Source of the DNA: Treponema sp.
GTDB lineage: Bacteria; Spirochaetota; Spirochaetia; Treponematales; Breznakiellaceae
Direction of reading: 5' to 3'
Length of the DNA: 7,536 nucleotides
Assembly: GCA_031268125.1 (NCBI GenBank)
Contig: JAIRXT010000191.1
Location: 1-7,536, forward strand
Every line of letters starts with the position of its first letter. Positions within the stretch are counted from its first letter, which is position 1. Below are positions 1 to 4,815 of the stretch, piece after piece. The notes below the pieces were generated by a model. It was given only the letters and a program-made list of their open reading frames with translations, did not search any database and was not told the origin of the DNA. A program made the position numbers and the translations under genes.

Positions 1-24
1 AAAACATGGCGCCACAGGCGCCTT

Positions 25-63
25 GGAATTCCCCGCCGGCGGCATATTGCCGAGCGTATGAAA
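25..63 (-). repeat. Interspersed repeat piece, inverted relative to 7187-7212
   Basis: Bases 25-39 read GGAATTCCCCGCCGG. The reverse complement of 7198-7212 gives the same sequence with one difference (14 of 15). In both copies AGCGTAT follows (53-59 here, 7191-7197 there) and then a GAAA run. The copy here carries 13 extra bases between the two blocks (40-52), which form a self-complementary stem CGGCA/TGCCG with loop TAT. Just upstream, 8-13 and 17-22 are both GGCGCC, giving a 6-bp hairpin with loop ACA. This is seen directly; that it belongs to a genome-wide family is inference. Confidence 0.55.
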
Positions 64-85
64 ATAGCGAAGGCGGATTCTACAT

Positions 86-108
86 GCGTTTTTCCGGCAA
101 TTTCCCGG
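86..108 (+). repeat. Degenerate copy C of the GTTTTTCCGG hairpin repeat
   Basis: GCGTTTTTCCGG at 86-97 matches the start of the better copy at 3857-3915 exactly over 12 bases. It is followed by CAATTTCCCGG, a decayed or variant form of the CGGGGCAAAKCCCCG hairpin seen in the other two copies. The preceding GGCGGATTC (73-81) resembles GGCGGAGAATTC preceding the 7218 copy. The region 1-226 has no convincing gene; open frames there look like chance. Confidence 0.45.
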
Positions 109-121
109 CCCCGGTGGAACG

Positions 122-138
122 TTGTGGGTCAAGTTTAG
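122..138 (+). repeat. Left arm of 17-bp inverted repeat flanking the lon-MBL segment
   Basis: TTGTGGGTCAAGTTTAG is present here on the plus strand and at 3840-3856 on the minus strand with no mismatch. Both arms point inward towards the Lon and MBL genes. Outside both arms lies an AACG tetramer, directly on the left and with one extra C on the right, and a GCGTTTTTCCGG repeat lies near each arm. No transposase is enclosed, so this is a repeat pair rather than a supported mobile element. Confidence 0.6.
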
Positions 139-159
139 CCGGAGAGAGGGGGGATCAGG

Positions 160-192
160 AAAAAAGCCGACGGACGCTATGCGGACATCGGC
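160..192 (-). terminator. Rho-independent terminator of the lon-MBL operon, with competing upstream arm
   Basis: Read on the minus strand, the 7-base arm GCCGATG (192-186) pairs with CGTCGGC (172-166), including one G-T wobble, around a 13-base loop. Six T residues follow immediately (165-160). It lies about 35 bases after the TGA stop of the MBL gene and fits an intrinsic terminator. Just upstream, GGACATCGGC (221-212) is perfectly complementary over 10 bases to GCCGATGTCC (192-183). The terminator's 5' arm therefore has an alternative, stronger partner that would exclude the terminator fold. Confidence 0.6.
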
Positions 193-226
193 AATTTTGT
201 CGAAGGTAAACGCCGATGTCCTGGGC

Positions 227-1051
227 TCAACACGTAGCGATAAAGCCGTCCCAGGCAGCGGCAAATCCCATTCCCTGGGCTTTTTCGCTGAGTTCCCGGT
301 GGTTCAGGCCGCCGTTATGGGAAAAATGGTTGAGCGTAAAAACGGTAGTCTCCCCGGCCAGCCCCATCTTCAGCAGCCTTTCCCGGACTTGAACCACATC
401 CGGCAGGCCCATGTGGTTGTTCCCGTCCTTAAAAGCCGCAGTGGTACAATCCAGGCTGACAAGCCCAAGCCGGGGCTTTGCGGAATCCAGGTAGTCCCAG
501 GTTTCGGCCGGGAAGATCCCCGTATCGTGGGCATAGAGCAGCGCCCTGTCCCCCTGTTCCACCAGGTAGAAGAGGCATTGCTCCGTAGGATCGTGCTTGG
601 CAAGCAGGGGAGTTACCGCATAGCCGCCCGCATCGATCCGCTCAAAGGGCCTAAGCCGGTGGAAGCGGAGCCTGTGGCGTTCCTCGTCCCTCTGCGGCAG
701 GGCGGCCAGAAGGGCCTGTTCCACCTTATCGTTGCCGTAGATATGCAGCAGCGGCAGGGGAGTAGGGACAAAGCCCTTGCTGCGCAGTTCAAATTCCTGG
801 GGGAAGAAGTGATCCATGTGGGAATGGGTTACCAGGACATGCTCTATCGCGGGCAGATCGAAGCGGTACGCAAGGTAATGGGCGTAGGCATCGGGGGGAA
901 AGTCGAAAAGAATCTTCCCGTCAAGCAGGGCCTGGCTCCGGGTCCGAATTTCCCGGCCCCCCCGCCCGGCGGCTTCCCTGCAGACCCGGCAGGTACAAAA
1001 GGTGGCAGGGATTCCCTCCGCAGCGCCGGTTCCCATGTATTGTAGTTCCAT
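227..1051 (-). CDS. PhnP-like metallo-beta-lactamase-fold hydrolase
   Basis: A 274-residue metal-dependent hydrolase of the MBL superfamily, probably cytoplasmic because no signal peptide or membrane segment is visible. The N-terminus has the GTGAAEGIP strand-loop followed by C19-x-C21-x2-C24, the same spacing as the structural-zinc cysteines of the PhnP phosphodiesterase family. The metal-binding motif THSHMDH gives H76, H78, D80 and H81. Further likely ligands are H153 (AKHDP), D176 (YAHDTG) and H242 or H245 (NHFSH). Family members cleave cyclic phosphodiesters such as phosphoribosyl cyclic phosphate in phosphonate degradation. No phn gene lies nearby, so the substrate is unknown and I give no symbol. 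The ATG start is supported by GAGG at 1062-1059, 7 bases upstream. The gene begins 52 bases after the Lon stop and is probably cotranscribed with it; a terminator follows the stop codon. Confidence 0.9.
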   Translation of the reverse strand: MELQYMGTGAAEGIPATFCTCRVCREAAGRGGREIRTRSQALLDGKILFDFPPDAYAHYLAYRFDLPAIEHVLVTHSHMDHFFPQEFELRSKGFVPTPLPLLHIYGNDKVEQALLAALPQRDEERHRLRFHRLRPFERIDAGGYAVTPLLAKHDPTEQCLFYLVEQGDRALLYAHDTGIFPAETWDYLDSAKPRLGLVSLDCTTAAFKDGNNHMGLPDVVQVRERLLKMGLAGETTVFTLNHFSHNGGLNHRELSEKAQGMGFAAAWDGFIATC

Positions 1052-1103
1052 AACAATTCCTCGGTTCTAAAAAAATATACAACCGCAATGCCGGCAAAGG
1101 CCG

Positions 1104-3692
1104 TTAAGGCAGGGCAAGGGCCAAAACTTCGTCAAAACGTTCTACCGGGTGGAATTCAATGCCCTTTTTTACGTGATCGGGTATCTCATCCAGATCCCGC
1201 ACATTCTGCCTGGGGATGATGATATGCCTGGCCTTGTTCCGCCGGGCGGCGATAGTCTTTTCCTTGAGTCCGCCGATGGGCAGCACCTGGCCGGTCAGGG
1301 ACAGTTCCCCGGTCATGGCAAGCCGGTCCACAACGGTTTTCCCCCGCAGCAGGGAGAGGAAGGCCGTCGCCATCGTAATCCCCGCGGAGGGCCCGTCCTT
1401 GGGGGTGGCCCCCTCGGGAATATGCAGATGGACATGATTTTTCTCGAACCAGTCCGCCTCCAGCCCGAAACGTTCCACCGCCAGCTTGCGGGCCACCGTC
1501 ATCGCAATGGCGGCGCTCTCCTTCATCGTGTCTCCCATCTTGCCGGTCAGGGTAAGGCCCTCCTTGCCCGGCACGGAGGTGGCCTCAATTACCAGGGTAT
1601 CCCCCCCCATGCTGGTCCAGGCCAGGCCCACCGACATGCCCGGCCGGTCCGCCCGTTTAAGTTCCCCCTCGGGGAACAGAGGTTTGCCCAGGTGTTCTTC
1701 CACCAGTTTTTTATCAATAACGAATTTGAGCGATGCGGCATAAGGAGACAGGGAACGCACCGGGACGGTTTCTGCGGGTTTTACCGCATCGGCCTTTGCC
1801 TCCCCGTTTGTTCCGCCCGCAGGCACGGCGGAATTCGCGCTCCCTTCCTGCTTTGCCGCCGGAACGCCGGCTCCCTCCGGTTTTGAAGCCCCGGCCCCTT
1901 CCGGTTTTGGCGCCGGAGCCCCGGGGTTCTGCTTTTCATCCTCGTCAATAATCTGCTTGGCCAGCTTCCGGTGTATTTTGTCCAAATTTTTCTCGAAATT
2001 CCGCACCCCCGCCTCCCGGGCATAGCCGTTGGCGATGTGGAGCAGGGATTCGGCGGAGTACTTTACCTGGCTTTTCCGCAGGCCGTTCTTTTCCAGGCTC
2101 TTGGGTATCAGGTAGCGCTTGGCAATCTCCAGCTTTTCCGTATCGATGTAGCCGGAAATCTGGATGATCTCCATCCGGTCCAGGAGGGGCGGAGGAATCG
2201 TGTCCTGGGTATTGGCGGTAACGATGAAGAAGATCCGGGATATGTCAAAGGGCAGGTCCAGATAATGGTCCCTAAAGCTGAAATTCTGCTCCGGGTCCAG
2301 GACCTCCAGCAGGGCGCTGGCCGGGTCCCCCTGGAAGCTGGCCCCCATCTTGTCGATCTCGTCGATCATAAAGACCGGATCTTTTGCCTTGACGATCTTC
2401 ATGCCCTGGATGATCTTCCCCGGCATTGCGCCGATGTAGGTACGGCGGTGGCCTTTGATCTCCGCCTCGTCCCGCATGCCCCCCACGCTGAATCGGAAGA
2501 ACTGTTTCCCCAGGGACCGGGCGATGGAGCGGCCGACGCTGGTTTTTCCCACCCCCGGAGGGCCGATGAGGCAGATGATGCTCCCCGTGGGAAGCCGGTC
2601 CTCCCTGCCCGAAGCCCTGGTCTTATGGGGCTGTTCCCCCTGCCGCAGCTTCCGCACCGCCAAATACTCCACAATCCGGCTTTTTACATCCTTGAGGCCG
2701 TAATGGTCTTCTTCCAGAATAGCCTGGGCCTCTTTTAGATCGAACTGTTCCGGCGGCGGGTCCATCCAGGGCAGACCGGCGATCACGTCCAGGTAGTTCC
2801 GGGTAACGATAAACTCCGCGGAATTGGGCTCCATCAGGCTGAATTTCTCCAGTTCCTGTTCCACGGTTTCCTTGATTTCCCCTTCAAACTTGTAGGAGTC
2901 GAATTTTTCCTTGAAGCGCTGGTATTCGGAACTTTTGGCATCGGTGGTCATGCCCAGTTCGCCCTTAATCGCCTTGAGTTCCTCCCGTAAAAAGTACTCC
3001 CGCTGGGATTTTTCTATCTTTTCGTTAATTTCTTTTTGTATCTTTTTTTGAATCCGCAGAAGTTCCTGTTCTTTTTTGATGAAAACCAGAACCTGCTCCA
3101 TCCGTTTGCGGACGTTCAGAATTTCCAGAATTTTTTGCTGTTCCGCCTTGTCGATGTTGAGGATGCTGGCGATAAAATCGGCAATTTTACCGGGATGATC
3201 GATGTTGATCATGTTGAGCCGCATTTCCTCGGAAAACAGGGGGTTGTTCTCGGAGATCTGCTTCATCTCGCTGATAAGGGCCCTGGTAAGGGCCTTTACC
3301 TCGCTGGTGCCGTCCTCCTCATCCTCCAGATACCCCACCGCAGCCACAATCGGGTTGCTGGGATGCAGGGTCTTCTTGATGCGGAAGCGCTTCAACGTGG
3401 AGATAAAAATATTCACCCCCCCGTCGGGCAGGTTGATCTTCTTCACAATCTTGGCGGCGGTCCCCACCTGGTACAGATCGCCGATTGCGGGGGTGTCGGT
3501 CTCGTTCAGCAGCATTACCATGCCGATAAGGCCGTCTCCCGCCACCGCATCTTCCACAACTTTTACATCCGCGGGGTTCCCAATCATAATCGGGGTGAAA
3601 ATTCCGGGGAATATGGGCCGGCCCATAAGGGCTACCAGGGGCAGTTTATTGGGAAGATTCTGTTCTATGGGGACTAAACTTTGCTCTGACAT
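1104..3692 (-). CDS. lon: ATP-dependent Lon protease (endopeptidase La)
   Basis: Complete 862-residue Lon, a cytoplasmic hexameric AAA+ serine protease that degrades misfolded and regulatory proteins. The substrate-binding LON domain spans roughly residues 15-205 (LPLVALMGRPIFPG), followed by a charged coiled-coil region at about 200-290. The AAA+ module has Walker A GPPGVGKT (377-384), Walker B FMIDEID (441-447), sensor asparagine N494 and candidate arginine finger R506. The protease domain has PKDGPSAG with catalytic S769 and GGLKEK with K812. The 43-residue Ser-Lys spacing equals that of E. coli Lon (679 and 722). Unusual is a Pro/Ala/Gly/Lys/Glu-rich insert at about 588-645, between the AAA lid and the protease domain, with an imperfect repeated KPEGAG unit. 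A shorter insert (about 355-368) precedes Walker A. The ATG start has GGAG at 3702-3699, 6 bases upstream. All catalytic residues are intact. Confidence 0.98.
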   Translation of the reverse strand: MSEQSLVPIEQNLPNKLPLVALMGRPIFPGIFTPIMIGNPADVKVVEDAVAGDGLIGMVMLLNETDTPAIGDLYQVGTAAKIVKKINLPDGGVNIFISTLKRFRIKKTLHPSNPIVAAVGYLEDEEDGTSEVKALTRALISEMKQISENNPLFSEEMRLNMINIDHPGKIADFIASILNIDKAEQQKILEILNVRKRMEQVLVFIKKEQELLRIQKKIQKEINEKIEKSQREYFLREELKAIKGELGMTTDAKSSEYQRFKEKFDSYKFEGEIKETVEQELEKFSLMEPNSAEFIVTRNYLDVIAGLPWMDPPPEQFDLKEAQAILEEDHYGLKDVKSRIVEYLAVRKLRQGEQPHKTRASGREDRLPTGSIICLIGPPGVGKTSVGRSIARSLGKQFFRFSVGGMRDEAEIKGHRRTYIGAMPGKIIQGMKIVKAKDPVFMIDEIDKMGASFQGDPASALLEVLDPEQNFSFRDHYLDLPFDISRIFFIVTANTQDTIPPPLLDRMEIIQISGYIDTEKLEIAKRYLIPKSLEKNGLRKSQVKYSAESLLHIANGYAREAGVRNFEKNLDKIHRKLAKQIIDEDEKQNPGAPAPKPEGAGASKPEGAGVPAAKQEGSANSAVPAGGTNGEAKADAVKPAETVPVRSLSPYAASLKFVIDKKLVEEHLGKPLFPEGELKRADRPGMSVGLAWTSMGGDTLVIEATSVPGKEGLTLTGKMGDTMKESAAIAMTVARKLAVERFGLEADWFEKNHVHLHIPEGATPKDGPSAGITMATAFLSLLRGKTVVDRLAMTGELSLTGQVLPIGGLKEKTIAARRNKARHIIIPRQNVRDLDEIPDHVKKGIEFHPVERFDEVLALALP
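1758..1931 (-). repeat. Low-complexity linker inside lon, with 24-nt repeat
   Basis: This part of lon encodes an approximately 58-residue Ala/Pro/Gly/Lys/Glu-rich stretch (about residues 588-645), probably disordered, joining the ATPase lid to the protease domain. At DNA level TCCGGTTTTG occurs at 1876-1885 and again at 1900-1909, exactly 24 bases (8 codons) apart. This gives the repeated peptide KPEGAG, with a third, weaker unit KQEG. The reading frame is kept throughout, so it is a length-variable linker and not a lesion. Confidence 0.75.
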
Positions 3693-3708
3693 GCATCGCT
3701 CCGGAGTA

Positions 3709-3722
3709 ATTGATATATCAAT
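3709..3722. promoter_or_regulatory. 14-bp perfect palindrome upstream of the lon ribosome binding site
   Basis: ATTGATATATCAAT is its own reverse complement over 14 bases. It lies 17 bases upstream of the lon start codon and just 5' of the CTCCGGAG that includes the lon ribosome binding site. Its position in the leader of a classically stress-regulated gene suggests an operator. It does not match the CIRCE element (TTAGCACTC-N9-GAGTGCTAA). Because it is AT-rich and short, chance cannot be excluded. Confidence 0.35.
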
Positions 3723-3769
3723 AACGGCCGGCGCCCAAACGCCCGCCGCGGGGACTTTTCTTTAGTTCA

Positions 3770-3798
3770 AATATCGCAAAATTCAGCGTTAAAGGCAA
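3770..3798 (-). promoter_or_regulatory. Candidate sigma-70-type promoter of lon
   Basis: On the minus strand, TTGCCT (3798-3793) and GATATT (3775-3770) are separated by 17 bases. Each matches four of six bases of the -35 and -10 consensus. Transcription would begin near 3763 and give a leader of about 70 bases. That leader contains a GC-rich inverted segment and the palindrome at 3709-3722 ahead of the ribosome binding site. This is the best-spaced pair in the spacer, but the matches are imperfect. Confidence 0.35.
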
Positions 3799-3839
3799 GG
3801 AAAAGACCGTTGCTTTGCGGCATTCAACCGCCATAGCTT

Positions 3840-3856
3840 CTAAACTTGACCCACAA
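3840..3856 (-). repeat. Right arm of 17-bp inverted repeat flanking the lon-MBL segment
   Basis: On the minus strand this reads TTGTGGGTCAAGTTTAG, identical to 122-138 on the plus strand. It abuts the outer hairpin repeat at 3857, separated from the GTTTTTCCGG core only by GC. The two arms enclose about 3.7 kb holding exactly the Lon and MBL genes with their promoter and terminator. Confidence 0.6.
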
Positions 3857-3915
3857 GCGTTTTTCCGGGGCAAATCCCCGTCCCAGAGGGCATTCCGCTT
3901 CATTTAGTGTTTACA
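3857..3915 (+). repeat. Copy A of the GTTTTTCCGG hairpin repeat
   Basis: The segment starts GCGTTTTTCCGG, continues with a hairpin of stem CGGGG/CCCCG (3866-3870 and 3876-3880) and ends in ATTTAGTGTTTACA (3902-3915). The same order of parts recurs at 7218-7275 with a single one-base length difference. It lies directly after the stop codon of the FMN-binding lipoprotein. Neither strand shows a T-run after the stem, so it is not a standard terminator. This spacer (3693-3920) contains no convincing gene. Confidence 0.6.
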
Positions 3916-3920
3916 GCCTA

Positions 3921-4286
3921 CTAGCTTCCGGGGGGCGACAGGGCCCGGTCCAGTGCGTCTTCTACGGCCGCCAGGAAACCCTTCCCGGTCGCGGTGGCGC
4001 CGGAGAGGGCGTCAAGATCGGTGGACTGGTAGTCCAGAACCTGTTCCAGGAGTTCCGCCATTGCCTCCTCCCCGATAAGGGGGTCCTCGTTGTGGGCGGT
4101 GATCCCGATTTCCTGGACAAGGCCGGAGACGATGCGGACCTGTACCTGAATCTCCCCTCCGTAGCCCCGGCCGGTCCCGGTCCAGATTCCGTCCCGGTAG
4201 GCCGCCCCCGGCCGGTACTCCCCGCCGGCGCAGGCCGTTACAAGGGCGGCCAGGCAAAGGACTCCGGCGGTACGAAAAAATTGCAT
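3921..4286 (-). CDS. Small FMN-binding domain lipoprotein
   Basis: A 121-residue exported lipoprotein with a single FMN-binding domain of the NqrC/RnfG-type FMN_bind family. The signal sequence MQFFRTAGVLCLAALVTAC ends in a lipobox (VTAC), so C19 is the expected lipidated residue and the protein should be tethered outside the cytoplasmic membrane. The domain occupies about residues 32-115. It contains D92-A-L-S-G-A-T98, which fits the Dxx(S/T)GAT motif whose threonine receives covalent FMN from the ApbE transferase in this family. A role in extracytoplasmic electron transfer is inferred; no redox partner is in the window. The frame stays open up to 4334, but I choose the ATG at 4286 because GGAGGA (4296-4291) sits 4 bases upstream and the signal peptide begins there. 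It follows the thioesterase gene by 65 bases and is probably cotranscribed with it. Confidence 0.85.
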   Translation of the reverse strand: MQFFRTAGVLCLAALVTACAGGEYRPGAAYRDGIWTGTGRGYGGEIQVQVRIVSGLVQEIGITAHNEDPLIGEEAMAELLEQVLDYQSTDLDALSGATATGKGFLAAVEDALDRALSPPGS

Positions 4287-4351
4287 GGTTTCCTCCGTAT
4301 GTATTTCCGTATATATAGAGGGGCGGCCCTGCATGGCGCTTGGGTTTTGCG

Positions 4352-4756
4352 CTATTTTTTTAATTTTTCTCCGGTTTTTTTGAGGAAGGGCTGGTTTTCG
4401 ATGATAAAGCGCTCGTGGGAGCCTTCGCCGATCTTTCCCGCATCGTCCCAGGCTTCTACCTTAAAGCTGAGGCGGCGGCCGTTGATTTCCGTCAGTTCCC
4501 CCCTGGCCCGGACTTCCATCCCCTGGGGGGTGGCGGAAAGATGGCGGACCTTGACTTCGGCGCCTACGGTGGAATAGCCGGGGGGCAGCTTGTCCTGTAC
4601 GGCCGCCGCGGAGGCGCTTTCCATCAGGGCGATCATTGCCGGGGTGGCAAAAACCGGAAGGTTCCCGGAACCCCAGGCGGAGGCGCTGTTCTCCCCGGTA
4701 ACGGTAATGGTCAATTCGGCAGAAAGACCCGTGTATAAAGATTCTCCAAAGTTCAT
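4352..4756 (-). CDS. FlK-type hotdog-fold acyl-CoA thioesterase
   Basis: A 134-residue cytoplasmic thioesterase of the fluoroacetyl-CoA thioesterase (FlK) family, a single hotdog domain that acts as a dimer in known members. Aligned by eye, T38 (VFATPAM), E46 (ALMES), H72 (KVRHL) and R116 (SHERF) correspond to T42, E50, H76 and R120 of FlK, all with the same four-residue offset. The lid phenylalanines 33 and 36, which give FlK its fluoroacetyl-CoA selectivity, are replaced here (GSGN). A general short-chain acyl- or aryl-CoA substrate is therefore more likely. The frame is open from a GTG at 4798, but family members begin near this ATG (MNFGESLYTGLSAEL). No good Shine-Dalgarno precedes it; TATAGT ends 6 bases upstream. 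The C-terminal tail is lysine-rich. The FMN lipoprotein gene follows. Confidence 0.88.
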   Translation of the reverse strand: MNFGESLYTGLSAELTITVTGENSASAWGSGNLPVFATPAMIALMESASAAAVQDKLPPGYSTVGAEVKVRHLSATPQGMEVRARGELTEINGRRLSFKVEAWDDAGKIGEGSHERFIIENQPFLKKTGEKLKK

Positions 4757-4762
4757 CTGCCC

Positions 4763-4768
4763 ACTATA
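4763..4768 (-). promoter_or_regulatory. Candidate -10 element of the thioesterase operon
   Basis: TATAGT on the minus strand ends 6 bases before the ATG at 4756. Initiation at the usual distance would fall on or next to the start codon and give a leaderless message, which fits the missing ribosome binding site. No good -35 hexamer is seen at 16-18 bases. If the GTG at 4798 is the true start, this element lies inside the gene and is meaningless. Confidence 0.3.
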
Positions 4769-4778
4769 CAAAAGGCCC

Positions 4779-4808
4779 TTGAATCGGAACAGCCTCACGG
4801 ATTAATAC
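4779..4808 (+). promoter_or_regulatory. Candidate promoter of the MFS-HEAT gene, possibly leaderless
   Basis: TTGAAT (4779-4784) and TAATAC (4803-4808) are spaced by 18 bases; shifting the -10 to TTAATA gives 17. Both resemble sigma-70 hexamers. Initiation 7-8 bases past the -10 falls at about 4815-4816, the first base of the ATG. No Shine-Dalgarno lies ahead of this ATG, and an in-frame stop at 4780 rules out a much longer protein. A leaderless transcript is therefore plausible. Confidence 0.4.
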
Positions 4809-4815
4809 TTACGGT

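Noticed and set aside
122..1045. 307-codon plus-strand frame opposite the MBL hydrolase
   Set aside because: It is the exact antisense of a gene with intact MBL metal-binding motifs, and it has no recognisable motif of its own.
227..1051. Assignment as phnP of a phosphonate (C-P lyase) pathway
   Set aside because: The C-x-C-x2-C and MBL motifs fit the family, but no phn gene is nearby and the partner is Lon, so a specific substrate is not supported.
1149..2738. Long plus-strand frames opposite lon
   Set aside because: They are antisense shadows caused by codon bias. The minus-strand Lon has every catalytic motif and an unbroken frame.
122..3856. Composite transposon bounded by the 17-bp inverted repeat
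   Set aside because: There is no transposase, integrase or clear target-site duplication, and the enclosed genes are housekeeping functions. Kept only as an observation about repeats.
3866..3880. Rho-independent terminator of the FMN lipoprotein gene
   Set aside because: On the minus strand the CGGGG/CCCCG stem is followed by GAAAAACG and not a T-run. It is better explained as part of the interspersed repeat.
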